NCBI GenBank assembly: GCA_037349315.1
Contig: JBAIAC010000007.1
Span: 44,321,001 to 44,385,000, forward strand
DNA from: Chelydra serpentina
Lineage: Eukaryota > Chordata > Testudines > Chelydridae
Direction of reading: 5' to 3'
Length of the DNA stretch: 64,000 nt
Positions 45,628 through 57,436 of the stretch are shown here, in pieces (within the stretch, counting starts at the first letter, position 1; each line of letters opens with the position of its first letter). Below the pieces are notes generated by a model that ran no database searches, was not told the DNA's origin, and saw nothing but the letters and a program-made list of their open reading frames with translations. Both the position numbers and the translations under genes were made by a program.

Positions 45628-46621
45628 CCATACCAGATCAGACCAATGGTCCATTTAGTCCAGTATCCCACATCTGACAACAGCTAATCAGATGCTCTGA
45701 GAACATGAATAGAGAACTGTCATAATGGACAAGTATATACTAATATATGTGCTCATCGAGGAAGTTTCTTTCTGAACCAGATTCTATGTGGTTGGCCTAT
45801 GTCCTGAAACCTGCGAGTTTATATGTCTTATATATTTTTATCTGATCTAATGTTACTGCATATGTTCTTATTGTGACTATAATAAATGTCTAATCCTGCT
45901 AAGCTCTACATCATGGCAACGAGCTCCATTGGTTAACTAGGAGTTGGTAAAAAAGTATGTCCGCTTTAAACTTTTAAATTAGTTGCCTTTTAAGTTCATT
46001 GGGTGACCTCTTGTTCTAAAATGATCAGAAAAGGTAAATGGCAACACTTGATTGACCTCCTCTTTCTCCTTCATTATTTCATATAATTTTAACATGTCGC
46101 CTCTTATACACAGACTTTAAACTAACTAGCCCTACTCTTTTACATGTTTTATGACTGTCCATAATTCTAACCCTTTTTTGCCCTCTTTGAGGGCATACTA
46201 ATGCTTTACATAATGGCATATTTTCAATATTTTTCTCTTTAATACAATTTAATATTGTGTTTGCTTTTTTGACCAGCCATGTGCACTGAGGAGATACTTT
46301 AATTGAGCTGTCTGCAGTGATGCCTATTTTTTTCCTGAGTGGTTACAGTTAATTTAGAATCCATCAATGTGCATGAGTTAGTACAAATTGCTCCTTCCAA
46401 TATTCATAACCTTGCTTTTGTCTATATTGAATTTCATTTACCATTATGCTGTCCAGTAGCTGAGCTTTTTTAGGTCCCTCTGGCGTTCTTTTCTTTCTTT
46501 TTTCTTATTGACCAAGTACATAATTTTCTGTCTTTGGCAACTTTTGCTATCTCCCTGTTCACCCTCTTTTTCAGATATTAATAAGTATGTCAAACACCAC
46601 CAGTGTTTACAGAGATATGTA

Positions 46622-46748
46622 TCAGAGGGGTAGCCGTGTTAGTCTGGATCTGTAGAAGCGACAAAGAGTCTTGTGGCACCTTATAGACTAACAGCCGAAT
46701 TGGAGCATAAGCTTTCGTGGGTGAATACCCACTTCTTCAGATGCATGC
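46622..46748 (-). mobile_element. Short Penelope-like tail with 12-bp target duplication
   Basis: The minus strand reads ctgaagaagtgggtattcac, then gttagtctataaggtgccac, ending cagactaacacggctacccc, the same tail as in the longer Penelope copies. The duplication cagagatatgta is exact at 46610-46621 and 46749-46760. The element is only 127 bases long and lies inside an old CR1. Confidence 0.85.
46701..46740 (-). ncRNA. Hammerhead-like ribozyme core, best-preserved copy
   Basis: On the minus strand, CUGAAGA (46740-46734) fits the CUGANGA core. One A follows, then stem II GUGGGU-AUUC-ACCCAC with six pairs (46732-46717). GAAA is intact (46716-46713). GC-UUAU-GC forms a minimal stem III, closed by A-U, and UC is at the expected cleavage position (46704-46703). 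Weak points are the extra A before stem II and the lack of an obvious stem I, so activity is doubtful in isolation; such minimal forms are known to work as dimers. Confidence 0.5.
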
Positions 46749-46960
46749 CAGAGATATGTAGGGCATCCCATTATTAACTTCCATGTTGAAACTGACAATT
46801 TATTTCTACCCTTTGTTTCCTATTTCACAGCCAGTTTCTAATCCATGACATAACTTTCTCTCTCAACCCATGGAAACTTAGTTTCCTTAAAAACCTCCTT
46901 TGAGGGACTTAAAGGACTTTTTAAAGTCCAAATAAGTTATATCTATGTAATGACTGCTTT

Positions 46961-49900
46961 TTTTCCTTACATTACTTCACCATTTTGAGAAGAATGGGTT
47001 TTGGAATAATTGTTATCTTTGTACACTACTGAGACAGCTTGAACCTTCACCAGTGGATGTGTTCTCCAAATTGGCAGATAAGTGATATTGGTTAGTTCAT
47101 TTCCTTAACAGATGTGGAATGGGGAAGAAGCCTTATTGTACAATTCCTTATCAGTCTGAGGTCATAACTGAAGGCACAGAGGCCAAGTGATGGAGTACTG
47201 ATGCAGAAGAAGCATTCATTATCGCTAGGCAACTTTGCTCATGTCACTGTTTCCTTTACACTTGGATTTCGTTTCTGAAAAGTAACAGTGACAACAGCAG
47301 TAGATGTTTAGTTCAAAGGACTGTTATTGCATTATTAACACAACTTCTGATTTTGCAAATTCAAATTATTTTCTGATTTGTTTGTAAAGAGTAATGGATT
47401 GAAACTGTAGAGAGAAGTATTCACACTTGCAGGAATATTATAGTAATATTTAAAGTCAAACTGACTGGTTAAACCTGTGTGCAACCCTGCATCTAAGTTA
47501 AACTTGGAAAAGAGACTTAAAAGAAACAATAAAGGGGATGTACAAATATCCGAACAATTAATCAATTCAATATATTTTTTGCTATGTCTCATCCACAGTA
47601 AATTTGCTTGATTTTAAATCAGAACTATCACGCACTGTTGTGTATTGAATTACCAGGCATCCACTTGGAGTTCTTTAAGTGAATACTTAAGGATCTGATT
47701 TTTCAGAGGCACTGAGCACTAGCAGCTCTCACTGACTTCAGCTGGAGCTGTGGGTGCTCAGCTGTTCTTCAGTTCATGTCCTCAACCTTTATTAAACAAA
47801 GAATAAGATTTCTAAGACAGCAGTCTACCCAGCTGCCAGAGAGTTCCCTCTAACCGCTCTCTCCTCAACATACAATGCAGTTAGCCACAAAGCATTATCT
47901 CCAAATTCATTCATGTTGCTGCAAGATTTATGTTGCAACAATACATCACTTTTTTACTGTTTTCCAGACACTACTATCCAACAGGAAAACAGAAATACAT
48001 ATGAACTTTGGGGTAAGCTCATACACTGAGATAATGAGCACATTAGTCATTGAACCGGTATATAACTGGACAAAGCACATAACAATATCTAACAAAAGCC
48101 ATTAAAATGTTGCCAGGCTCAATACTTACTTTTAGGGGCTGAAGAATGCAATATCACTTACATCTAATGTAACAAGATTAGGACACATTTTGGGGGAAAT
48201 CCCTGTTTATGTGTATGTATAAGTATTTGTAGCATATTTGCATAGAGTGTTTGCAATGACTTGTATGGGTCTCCATTTGCTGTACAGTAGTGTATGCATA
48301 AATTTGCAGAAAAGCTTTTTTTTTAGAATATAGTATGCTCACCAATAATAATACTTAGCTTCTATGCTGCGCTCTTCATCACAAAGCACTTTACAAATAC
48401 ACCTTGCCAAATAATATGGGCTGGACTGACCCATTTCCATGGTAAAACCTTTGGGAAAAAGTCAGGGAGAAGAAAACAAACAAGGACCATCTTGTGGAGT
48501 TCCTCTCAAACTGTTCTATTGTGTGAGCTGGGGAATCCTTGCATTATAAGTCATGGTTTCAGCCCCAAACAAAAAAGAATTTCAGGGAGAGGTGGGAGGC
48601 CAGGGTCTCTTCAGCAACTCTGGCTTCTAATACCTCTCCACATCAGTTCCTAGTAGTGTGTTTCCACTAGATCTATACTACCAGTGAGGGAGAAGGTCAC
48701 AGCTGCCCCAGGGCTCCTCTTCAAAGGGATAGTCCCATCATGAAAGGGCTGAATAGGAAAGATAATACAGTTCAAGGCTATGTTTTTACTTTTTAGTAAT
48801 TATAACAAGGCTGCTGGAGAGATGATGTGCTTCCCTCCCTGACCTTGGCTCTTCCTCTGCCCATTGTAGATCCCTGGACCTGCAAAGAGGGTCCTCTTGT
48901 GTCCTGAGGAATATGAGCAATGGTTCTGCAAAGGAAGCTGCATCTCCTTCCATACTGGGGAGTCCCTTACACAGAAGTAAGGTAAATGTACCTTGGTAAA
49001 TGTATCAAAGAGTGTAGTGATTTTGCCATCTAGCTTTATATTAATCTTAACCAGTTATGGTCAATAAAAACGTGAAAACACTTTTGGGGAGTCAGGCTGT
49101 TAACCCATGTTATTTTGCCAGATCTAAATTGGGATCTACCCACCTAAATTCTTCCTCTGGTTCCAACTGGATTTGATAGTGTTCTTGTGCAGGGTGGATT
49201 GCTCATCAGTAAAACCTTTTTGTTTGCCAGTTTCCATTGTCATTCCACAAAACATTGGACATCAATAATGGGAGTTGACAGGGGATGCCAGTGTATAGGA
49301 TTGTAGGATTCTCAAAAAAGATTTGTACAATCTGTTCTTTTAATCCCATTCAGTCCTAACACAACAGACACAAAGCCACATAATTTAAATCAGTTTCATG
49401 TTTTGCAAGGATGCAGCAGCAAAGATATACAGTGTGTCTTTGAGCCATTAGATGGATGCTCAACTGAACCGGGATCCTGTATGTTTTCAGTACATTAAAA
49501 ACCATTGAGAGGTTGTAAACATGAGATTGTCCAGCCAAGAACAAAACTGTAAACTTTGTTTGAAAAAAGGTTTAAATCAGTAAAACTGAAGTTTCAAATA
49601 TTGTGGAAGTGCTAGATGTGATTCCATAATTGAGGTTGCCTTCTGGGGCATACATTTCTGTTGTTCATGTAAGTGGCTTTTAGTGTGAGAATTTTCACAT
49701 AATGATTATTTTTATGCCCTTTGAATTTTCTATGTAATTTATTTGGATTTTTTGTAATAAACTTTTCATAAGACATGTTTACAATTGGTTTCTGATTGAA
49801 ATTCATTAAGCCTCTGCCATTTCATTGTCTATGTATCTTTAGCACAACTGTATATGTACACCAAAACTGGCAGTGATCTGAATCTTGAATAGATCTGGTA

Positions 49901-50205
49901 GACTTGATAGGTTTTGAAAAGAAATATTCAAAACAGCCCCAACTAATAGTGTTGTGAGGGGAGTGTGCAAAATGGAAAGTTGAAGGGTAGTCTGGTTTGT
50001 CTGGATTGAATAGTTTGGTACAGAAAGCACCCAGAAAACTAGCATCCCTAGTGGAACAGAGTTAAGTAGAGCTAGTCAGCAGTTTTCTGTCAGAAATTTC
50101 CAACTGTGGGAAAACTTGGATTTAAAAAAAAAATCCATTGGGGGGGAAAATATTTAATTTTGGATCCGTTCAATGTTAAACTGCGTTGCTTTATTGTGGC
50201 ACATC
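46961..50205. other. Unassigned stretch with ancient repeat scraps
   Basis: About 47690-47775 is an old palindromic repeat (ctgatttttcagaggcactg, then gagctgtgggtgctcag), related to that at 13.9 kb. About 48340-48415 (ataataatacttagcttcta, aagcactttacaaatac) resembles an old LINE tail. No gene; frames of 60-85 codons lack recognisable domains. Confidence 0.45.
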
Positions 50206-50435
50206 GACTCATGGGAGTTGTAGTTCAGGCCTCCATTCCTTCCTTCCTACATCTCCATTCAGGCCTTCATTCCTTCCTTCCTACATCTCCTCCTGATTGC
50301 AAAGCAGTCTTCAATATGACTCAATGGCATGGATTTTCATGGGAATGACAGGGCTGGGAGATGTAGTCCGACCATTTAGCGTGGTCCATAAAGGAGGATG
50401 GGTCCATCATGCAACATGAACTACAAGTCCCTTGA
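50206..50435. repeat. Repeat with inverted ACTACAA-type ends and an internal tandem
   Basis: The words catgggagttgtagttc (about 50210-50226) and gaactacaagtccctt (about 50418-50433) form an inverted pair. Between them is a 34-bp unit present twice (50223-50256 and 50257-50290; core attccttccttcctacatct). The ends resemble the ACTACAAYTCCC part of the ZNF143 binding site. Family not named. Confidence 0.55.
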
Positions 50436-50467
50436 GGGCCACAGGAAAATTCTATTTAATGTTTTCA

Positions 50468-51345
50468 TAGGTCCATAGATTCTAAGACCAGAAGGGGCTA
50501 TTGTCATGTTCTAGTCTGACCTCCTGTATAATACAGGCCATAGAACTTCCTAAAATAATTCCTAGCGCACATCTTTTAGAAAAACTTCCAGTTTTGATTT
50601 TAAAAGTGTTAGGGTTGGAAAATCCTCCATGACCCTTAGTAAATTGTACCAGCGGTTCAGTACTCTCACTGTTAAAAAATGTATTCCTTCTTTCCCATCT
50701 GAATTTGTGTAGCTCCAACTTCCAGTCATTGGATCATGTTATGCCTTTTCCTGCTAGATAAAAGAGCCCATTAAAAAATGTATCAGAGGGGTAGCTGTGT
50801 TAGTCTGGATTTGTAGAAGTGACAAAGGGTCCTGTGGCATCTTATAGACTAACAGAGGTATTGGAGCATAAGCTTTCGTGGGTGAATACCCACTTCTTCG
50901 GATGCAAGCAGTGGAAAAATTAAACACATTAAAAAATGTGTTCTCCATATAGGTACCTATAAACTGTAATCTTTGCTCAGCTAAATAGATTGAGCTCCTT
51001 GAGTCTATCACTAAAAGGCAGGTCTACTAATCCTTAAATCATTCTCGTGGTTCTTCTCTGAACCCTTTCCAATTTATCAATATTCTTCTTGAACTGTGGA
51101 CATCAGAACTGGAAACCGTGTTCCAGCAGCAGTCACACTAGTGCTAAATACAGAGGTAAAAATCTCTGTATTCCTACCTGAGATTCCCCTGCTTATGCAT
51201 CTAAGGAGCTTGTTAGAGCCCTTTTGGCCACAGTCATTCCCAGGGGCCCCCATCCTGTAAGTATGGCCTATATTCTTTGTTCTTAGATATATACATTTAC
51301 ATTTAGCCATATTAAAATAGATATTGTTTGCTTGCACCCAGTTTA
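50468..51345 (-). mobile_element. Old CR1 LINE, antisense, interrupted by a Penelope tail
   Basis: It aligns with the CR1 fragment at 19165-19875 (taatacaggccatagaactt, gagcccattaaaaaatg, ttcttcttgaactgtgga). It is split at 50782-50926, and removing the insert and one copy of its duplication restores the CR1 text. All frames are broken. Confidence 0.85.
50782..50926 (-). mobile_element. Short Penelope-like tail with 13-bp target duplication
   Basis: Same 3' tail as at 46.6 kb. The duplication cattaaaaaatgt is exact at 50769-50781 and 50927-50939. The hammerhead-like core has CCGAAGA (50901-50895, minus strand) in place of CUGANGA, while GAAA and the six-pair stem II are intact. It lies in an old CR1, so it is younger than that CR1. 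Confidence 0.85.
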
Positions 51346-52137
51346 CAAAGCAATCCAGATGGCTTTATAAAAGTATTAATGTTAAGCTGATGTACTTGAA
51401 GCACTTTAGAAAATTAAGCATTTTGGATCAGTTCAACAAACCAAAAGAATATATTTCAATTTGGAAATAACAAAATACCTTTTTTAAATGCCAAAATTAA
51501 ATGGTTTGTCATTTTCCAAATACATTTTTTTGAATGTTTTGTTCCATGAAAAAATTTGATATTTCAACTTTTCATTCTGATTTGAGAAGGAAACTATGTT
51601 AAAATATCAGAATGTCCCATGGGACGTAAATTCCAATTTTCTTTTGGATGTAGAGTTAACATTGGGATGTACGGTCTGTACAGAATTTTTGACAATGGTC
51701 TGGTGTGTGCCTGTGGGGAGAGGAGTAGAAAGGATGTACTGCTAGGTGGCTTAATTTCTCATTTCCTTTTGTGGGCATGTCAGGCATGTTGCATATGTTG
51801 CAAACAATTGTTTCACAGTTAAGCCCTCTGTGTATTAATGTATTGTAAGGAGAATTTTAGTATTATCACTTCCATAAATGTGATTAAAGAGATTCTGCAG
51901 TATTTATAAGAACCTACACTCTTATTTTTTAGTGTGAGTGTGTAGCATGATTCCCAGGAATGAGAGAGAATGGCTTAACTCAAAAGGCTGCATTAGAAAC
52001 CTAGCTGCATCTCAGCCTCCAAATAGCCAAAAACTCCTGGAAGAATATCTTACTGAGAGACTAGCTGGTGGAGCACAACTTCCTAATCCTTCAGGCTTTT
52101 GTGGGATTTCTCCTATGCAAAGTAGAACCATTTGCTC
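51346..52137. other. Unassigned AT-rich stretch
   Basis: About 51370-51600 is rich in tttcaattt/aaaat words like those near 4.3 kb and may be an old repeat. The 67- and 91-codon plus frames at 51619 and 51938 have no recognisable domain. Confidence 0.4.
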
Positions 52138-52140
52138 TAA

Positions 52141-52919
52141 GGCCTTGGCTACACTTGTGAGTTACAGCGCAATAAAGCCTCCCAGAGCGCTGTACATCAC
52201 TCACTGTCTATAATGGCAAGGCACGTACAGCGTTGTATCTCCGTGGCTACAGCGCTGCTGGTACTCCATGTCCCCGAGATGAATAACAGCTGTTACGTAG
52301 TGGCTGAGATGTTGTTGCTGTAATGTAGTCATTGGAGTACGCACTGACTGACCTCGAGAAGCTCCCTTTGTTTTGAAATGGCACTTCCGGGTTAGAGTTC
52401 AGAGCTCCGTTTTGGGGCCTACTTATCAAAAAAACAAACACAGCTACTATTTGCTTTGAATGAGTGAGAGGCAGGCAGGGGAGTGCCGGCAACAAACATT
52501 TGCTTGTAGAGAGAGGCGGTGCGGGGGAGGGGCAAGGGGAAGGGTTGGGGTCAAACAAAGCCCCTGGTGTTTGCTTTCAATGAGTGAGAGAGAGGCGGGG
52601 GAGGTGGGTGTGTGTAAACTTAGGAGATAATGAGCTGACAGTCTGTGGATACCCCAAAAACCCACTCTCTCTCCCCACACGCTCCCTGTCACACGCCACC
52701 TCACTCCCCCCCCATTTGAAAAGCACGCTGCAGCCACTTGAACGCTGGGATAGCTGCCCATAATGCACCGCTCCCAATACAGCTGAAAATGCCTCAAATG
52801 TGGCCACGACAGTGCGCTGGCAGCTGCCACTGTGGACAGACTGCAGTGCTTTCCCTACTCAGCTGTACGAAGGCGGGTTTAACTCACAGTGCTGTACAGC
52901 TGCAAGTGTAGCCTTAGCC
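52141..52919. mobile_element. Non-autonomous Harbinger element, 779 bp
   Basis: The ends are ggccttggctacacttg and, reversed, ggctaaggctacacttg. The TAA duplication is exact at 52138-52140 and 52920-52922. The right arm (about 52730-52919) matches the leader of the transposase-bearing element at 27.5-27.7 kb (gggatagctgccca and the tgcaccrctc that follows). It therefore looks like an internal-deletion derivative of that family. No transposase motif was found inside; the 127-codon minus frame is accidental. Confidence 0.88.
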
Positions 52920-52922
52920 TAA

Positions 52923-55900
52923 GTCAGAATTAAATAAAAAATAAACACTTCATGAGGGAGCACAGTATATGTATGTCTTGCATGACAGTTTGCATTCAGC
53001 TTTCTGCACCAGAACTTGGGAGACAAAATGGCTGCTGAACTCTGCTCAAAGGGTGAATGCTTAGAAATATAAAGATGCAGTGTGCGGACAACAAAAAGGC
53101 ATCATATAATCATATGTATAATACATACACTTTTTTTAGGCGTGCAAGAATGAACCCAAAATCTCAAGTCATCAGCATCACTGTAGATGTCAGCACTCAG
53201 CTGTATGCACTCCAATTGCACAAGCAACTGAATATTACAGGATAATAGAATTCAGTCCGATATAGGCAAGCTGCAGAGAAGACAACTTTTGAACCTCAGT
53301 GTTGTTCTGATTTACTCAAAGTCCACTGATTCATAAAGTTATATTTATTTGGTGTCAGCTTTGTATCCAAATCACAGAAAGAAATCTTGGGAAAGAAGCA
53401 TTAACAGAGAAGAATGTCTCAGGTTTTTCAGTTGTCTCCTGTAGGGAACTGTGTCTTAGAATGAGACAGGAAGTGAGTTCTCACCCTCTTTTGGAACTAT
53501 AACACACACTTTGTGGACTGCATACTCCTTGGGGGGGGGCAAGGACTATATTTATGTCTTGTACAGCATTCAGCACATCACTGGGCATATTGGTATCTAA
53601 AAATATTTTTTGAAATTATTATTTCACTGCTATGCATACAATGGTTTCAATCAGTATCGGGGCCCCATTGTGCTAGGTGATGCAGAAACAAAGGCAGAAA
53701 TATTCCCTGCCCTGAATAGCTTAAATTGATAATAGCTCACAGTTTGATTGTCTCTGTGAGATACTGTTAACTGAATTTGGTGTTACAAACACACACACTT
53801 CTTTGTTATTATGTTAATAAAAAACATTTCAATTACTTAAACTAAAATATTTCTGAAAATCCAATTTCCTTGTCCCTGTTCATGCTATTGATTTACTTTG
53901 ATCTTTCTCTCATTGTGGGCAATAAAAATAAAAAGTCAGTTTCATTTTGGTTTAGAGTCAGTTTCACTTTCAAGTTCTCAGTGCTGCAGTGTTTTGATTG
54001 CAAATACTGCAGGAGAATTAAAAAATCCTACAACTTTCCTTTCAAATAATAAAATAAAAATCATGGATCCATTGAATTAGTTTTAATTGTCAAAAAACCA
54101 AATTTAGCCACAATCTAAATCTGGACCAAATTTGAGTTAACAGTGTCTGTTTGAACAATCACTGCACATCAAAGTAAAAAAAAAATAGACCTCTTGATAT
54201 ATAGGATAATGATAATGCAAAACTGTAATGGAGCAAAGAGATAATTTTTTAGTATTTGGAGAGGTATACTATAGAAAAATATCAACTGAAATATATTTTT
54301 ATTTTAATATATAGTCATTTCACGTAAGAATATTTTTATTAAACCAGAAAAAAAATCAGTGTTTATGTTTGAACATTCTCATGTTTTTAATTTATCCCAT
54401 TCAGCATCTGTCCATTCTCTGTACTTATGTTCCTGTGACTTCCCTGTTAATCTAATAGTGCAGTATTGCTTTTATTGAACTCGTTGGGAGGAAGAAAAAC
54501 ATTTAGTTCTTAAACTTCATGCCAAGTCATATAATTACATTACACACAACAGAAAAAGCCAGTAACCGGATTAGTTGTCGTTTGATTTCATTAACAAACT
54601 ACAGATGAGCTGCTTAGACACTTTTTCTATGACTAAATTAATCAGCATCTATAGTGGACTTCGTATAATAGAAATGTAGCTGTCTCTCTATGAAAATGTC
54701 AACCAGTATTGTTAAACGACTGATCAAGTGACTATGTCTTCAGTCCCCCCCCCTCCAAAAAAAGTGGTGTGACATTACAATTTGAGGCATTCCCTTGTGT
54801 ATTTTTGTTTGTTTCTTTTAAAAACATAATCCATCCATTGACTCCTAACTCTGATGAAACAGATTGCCAGGCTCTGAACTGATCCACCAGAGGTTGCAAT
54901 GCTGCTATCCTGGATGAAAGGTATTGTGTAAATGTTAAGTTATTTATATGAATATAACTGACTTATGGCTCACATATGCACATGGCAAAAACTAAGAGAT
55001 ACAAAGAGAGAATCAAAGTGAAAGATACTTCAGACTGACCAGGCTTAATCCAAAATTCTGTAGGGAATACACTGGCAAATGTAATCAAATTCTTTTTATT
55101 TTTATTTTCCTTTCCTTGTAGACATCATCCTGTAGTCAAGCAGGATTACATAACATTTCTTTTGGATCCCATCAACACAGCTTTTTATTTGGCTAGCGTG
55201 GTTGCTATTAAACATGAACTGCAAGGATTTTGTTAAAAAACATGCTGGTAGGAGTCTGACAGATGAAGAAAATATATAGCAGCTGTTAAAAATAATAAGA
55301 AAAATATTTCTGTATTTTGTAACGCATGAGAAAATCACCACCTTAAAATCCTGGATAGCATGAGCTTCATATTTCTTAGTTGCTTTGCCAGAATGGCTAA
55401 CGTCACAAGTTCCTTAAACTAAGGGAGTTAAAATACATGTTTGGAATGGGAGAGTTTTTTCAAGTCTTTGCATGTGGTATCTTTGTTATCCAATGGACTA
55501 GTGGAATAAATGGGATTTGTCAGGATTCATTTTGCTCATGTTATGCTGAAATTCTCGGACAAAAACATTACAGTCTAAACTGTTGCTCAGTAATTATCAA
55601 TAATTGAAGGGAAATAATTCATTAAAAGAACTTTTAAAATGTCAGTAAGGCAGGAAATTCTTAGTTAAAAGTAACACTTAACCTCTCTTCCTCCATATAT
55701 TTGAAAATATAGGAATGAAGTTTTAGGGTAGTTTTAGGGTAGCCCAGCTACACTTAATTCTGCTGTGTTCCTACCCACCATTAAGAGTTCCTACCCACTT
55801 AATTCACCCCATGTTCCTACCCACCATTAAGAGTCATGTGATAATTTTAATGGCAATGTAACATGCAATTTCATCACTGACTATAATCTAGCTTCATGTC

Positions 55901-56302
55901 TCATACACTCTCTCTTTTACATACATACGTATATACACATGCTAATGTATGTGATACAAATCTACTACTACAGTTATGCCACTTACATAAAGTGGAAGCT
56001 CTGCCACTGGGATACCTGTGACTCTTCCTCACTCTCAAAAGCAAGGAAAATATAATCAGAGTAAAACAGATTTACTTTAATCCCAATCTCAACTGCCATT
56101 CACAGCTGTTGATTTAATAGGTCTCCCAGGTGAAGAGTATTGCTCCTTGAGTAGATACATTCCTACAAGGGACTCCAAGCAGTGCTTTGTGGAACATCCT
56201 GACAGTCACAGTAGACCACTGAGGAGGGGACTTAAAAAAATTATTTTAAATAAAGGGTATTTGTAAAATTAGGCCTGTTACGATAGCCTGCCTAAAATTT
56301 GG
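52923..56302. other. Unassigned stretch with an old LINE tail and a local duplication
   Basis: About 53510-53620 (catactccttgggggggggc, tacagcattcagcacatca) and, in the opposite sense, 53640-53740 (ggggccccattgtgctaggt) resemble the tail of an old LINE. A 23-bp word, beginning tgttcctacccaccatt, occurs at 55766-55788 and 55812-55834. The rest is AT-rich without a gene. Confidence 0.45.
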
Positions 56303-56310
56303 CCCTAGAA

Positions 56311-56630
56311 CAGTGGTGAGCAACCTGCAGCCCATCAGGGTAATCATCTGGCAGGCCGCCAGACAGTTTGTTTACATTTGCATGGCCGCCCTCAGCTCCC
56401 AGTGGCTGTGGTTCACTGTTCCTGGTAAATGGGAGCTGCAGGAAGCAGCATGGGCCACAGGGACGTGCTTGCCGCTGCTTCCCGCAGCTCCCATTGGCCA
56501 GGAATGGAGAACTGCGGCCACTGGGAGCTGCGGGTGGCCGTGTAAATGTAAACAAACTGTCTGGAGGCCTGCCAGTGGATTACCCTAGTGGGCTGTGTGC
56601 AGCCCACGGGCTGCAGGTTGCCCACCACTG
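56311..56630. mobile_element. Palindromic (foldback) hAT element, 320 bp
   Basis: Both ends read cagtggtgRgcaacctgcag inward, and the two halves are reverse complements over nearly their whole length, about 160 bases each. The duplication is ccctagaa (56303-56310) / ccctagag (56631-56638), 7 of 8 bases. GC-rich, non-coding; the mirrored reading frames on both strands follow from the palindrome. Confidence 0.9.
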
Positions 56631-56638
56631 CCCTAGAG

Positions 56639-57109
56639 TTACCACTTTTGCCCTGATCAGGCTTTTCTCCTATTCACACTCCCATGCCAAAATAGCAATA
56701 TCAGTATCTCACTTGTACACAAACTAATGACAAGTCTAACGCCCACTCCAGCTTTCCAATGCAGGGGATCCAGATGTAGAATATATCAAAACTACTGGAA
56801 TTCTTTATGATTGGTAGAAAGATGTCTCCTTGCATAAAGTGGAAGTTCATTATGACATGATGCTTCTTGATAGCTGGTACTTAAATCATTGCAGACTTGG
56901 TTTAAAAAGATGCCAACAGCCACAAACTGTGGTTTTCTCAAAGTACATGGCTGAAGTGGTGAAGTCCCGGGCCTTAACCTTGAAACTATATAGAGCTAAA
57001 AAAAACTTAGCTAGGTGTGAGATGTATGGACTAACATTTACATTACATGGAAGGTGCACAGGATGGTGAGGGAAGAATCAAGGGACTGCATTATTATTAA
57101 TTTAGTAGA
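56639..57109. other. Unassigned stretch
   Basis: No repeat named. The 79-codon frame at 56830-57069 has no recognisable domain. Confidence 0.45.
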
Positions 57110-57436
57110 GAGTTCTTGAATTTAGCAGACAGGCTTAAGATCCAATCTAGGAAGATCGAGGAAGCTGAAGCTAGATAAAGTCAGATTACAAATAAGGTGT
57201 ACATTTTTGAGGCTAATTAACCTCTAGAAATACTTACTTAGGGATGTGGTAGATTCTCCATTACTCAAACTCTTTAATCAAGACTGAATATATTTCTAAA
57301 AAAATATAAGCGAGCTCAACCACAAATGATGGGCTTGATGCAGGAGTTACTGGGTGAAATTCTATGGCCTGAGTTATGCCAGAGGTCAGACTAGATAATC
57401 ATAATGGTCCCTCCTGGCCTTGAAATCTATGAAAAT
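57110..57436 (+). mobile_element. CR1 LINE 3' fragment, sense strand
   Basis: Sense-strand CR1 C-terminal and tail text: aataaggtgtacatttttga, gggatgtggtagattctcca, then gtcagactagataatcataa and tggccttgaaatctatgaa at the end. It is the only sense-oriented CR1 in the window. All frames are broken. Confidence 0.8.

Larger units (their letters stand above)
45628..46960 (-). mobile_element. Old CR1-type LINE, antisense, heavily decayed
   Basis: It starts with tgccataccagatcagacca, the antisense CR1 3' end, and continues in the order seen in the CR1 at 590-2644: ggtgacctcttgttct, then cctttgtttcctatttcaca, then ctaatccatgacataac. It is interrupted by a Penelope tail at 46622-46748. No open frame survives. 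Confidence 0.75.

Noticed and set aside
52247..52830. Reading frames of 76-127 codons inside the 779-bp Harbinger element
   Set aside because: They overlap in different frames, lack the DDE motifs, and reflect GC-rich non-coding arms.
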